Below, in pieces: positions 63,721 through 64,000 of a stretch of DNA of 64,000 bases. The notes under the pieces were generated by a model that saw nothing but the letters and a program-made list of their open reading frames with translations, was not told where the DNA came from and searched no databases. Position numbers and translations under genes: made by a program. This DNA is from Catellatospora sp. TT07R-123 (GTDB lineage: Bacteria > Actinomycetota > Actinomycetes > Mycobacteriales > Micromonosporaceae). Every line of letters begins with the position of its first letter. Positions within the stretch are counted from its first letter, which is position 1. The stretch spans positions 3,968,001 to 4,032,000 of the forward strand of contig NZ_BNEM01000002.1 of NCBI RefSeq assembly GCF_018327705.1. The letters are read 5' to 3'.

Positions 63721-64000
63721 ATGAACCTGCCACGACGCCACACCGTGCTGGTCGACGTGGGCTACCTGTACGCGGCCTCGGGCGAGCTGGTGCTGGGCAC
63801 CCCGAACCGCTCGGAGTTCAAAGTGGACGCCGAGCCGCTCATTCACGCACTCATGCAGCTCGCGGCCCAGCGGCTCGGCGAGGACCTGCTGCGGGTGTAC
63901 TGGTTCGACGCGGCCCGGGACCGGGTGCCCACCATCGACCAGCGCGTCATCGCGCAGATGGCGCAGGTCAAGCTGCGCCTGGGCAACCTCAACATGCGCG
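63721..64000 (+). CDS. NYN-domain protein, N-terminal part (runs off the window)
   Basis: 93 codons are visible. HTVLVDVGYLYAASGELVLG gives the first acidic residue of the NYN/PIN-like nuclease fold; LRVYWFDAARDRVPT is the second. The right edge of the window cuts it. It begins 83 nt after accD. Confidence 0.75.
   Translation, partial: MNLPRRHTVLVDVGYLYAASGELVLGTPNRSEFKVDAEPLIHALMQLAAQRLGEDLLRVYWFDAARDRVPTIDQRVIAQMAQVKLRLGNLNMR

Overview
The window is very GC-rich DNA with many GTG starts and 4-nt ATGA/GTGA gene overlaps. It encodes actinobacterial hallmarks: mycothiol deacetylase mshB, the GNAT-fdxA-dapC block, a GTP-type PEP carboxykinase, a PIN-PhoH protein and an Sdh1-type succinate dehydrogenase. 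Gene content and the dense long-stem intergenic palindromes suggest Micromonosporaceae; the genus is inference. I see no rRNA, tRNA or CRISPR array.

Layout. 1-16000: a cut AAA ATPase, dapC, fdxA, a GNAT protein, a VanW-type envelope protein, several membrane or secreted proteins of unknown role, mshB with a coupled membrane protein, a prolyl-oligopeptidase relative that has lost its active site, and a TldD/TldE pair. 16000-17300: a palindrome, a 26-C homopolymer, a perfect 36-bp palindrome and an HTH protein. 17485-21255: the operon for succinate dehydrogenase anchor, flavoprotein and iron-sulfur subunit, closed by a terminator. 21267-22200: a MutT-like Nudix enzyme and a degenerate pterin dehydratase-like protein.

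22573-30453 is an integrated element of about 7.9 kb. It is bounded by a 19-bp direct repeat made of the last codons of ychF. It carries a repeat-rich membrane protein as probable cargo, a tiny Cys-containing secreted peptide, a GntR/KorSA-like repressor with an operator-like palindrome on a divergent promoter, a Cys-rich protein, a RepSA-type HUH initiator, two small HTH proteins (one probably Xis) and a tyrosine integrase. This is the replication/excision/integration core of an actinomycete integrative element (AICE), without the FtsK-like TraB translocase, so it looks like a stripped or mobilizable derivative. It sits at the 3' end of a protein gene rather than a tRNA gene.

30435-44600: ychF, an Ada/AlkA plus Ogt alkylation-repair pair, a receiver-less winged-helix regulator, an S10-type carboxypeptidase, a probable R-S-ExE ADP-ribosyltransferase, a secreted amidase, ispH, xseA-xseB, a DMT transporter, glpX, a DUF4245-like protein and a reductase/epimerase. 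44600-55000: a TetR regulator with paired operators, a PfkB kinase, a ferredoxin-NADP reductase-like enzyme, a secreted trypsin-like protease, two secreted SLT-like proteins flanking a PIN-PhoH gene, a cis-prenyltransferase, an Rrf2 protein and PEP carboxykinase. 55327-64000: an ECF sigma factor fused to a zinc-finger anti-sigma module, a membrane span and a large predicted extracytoplasmic region, then two GtrA proteins, a PH-domain protein, birA, a membrane protein of unknown role, an acyl-CoA carboxylase beta subunit and the start of a NYN-domain protein.

Across the window, intergenic hairpins fall into recurring families. Three families have two copies each, with some further singletons. 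They behave as a dispersed extragenic palindrome system, and no transposase for them is visible here.
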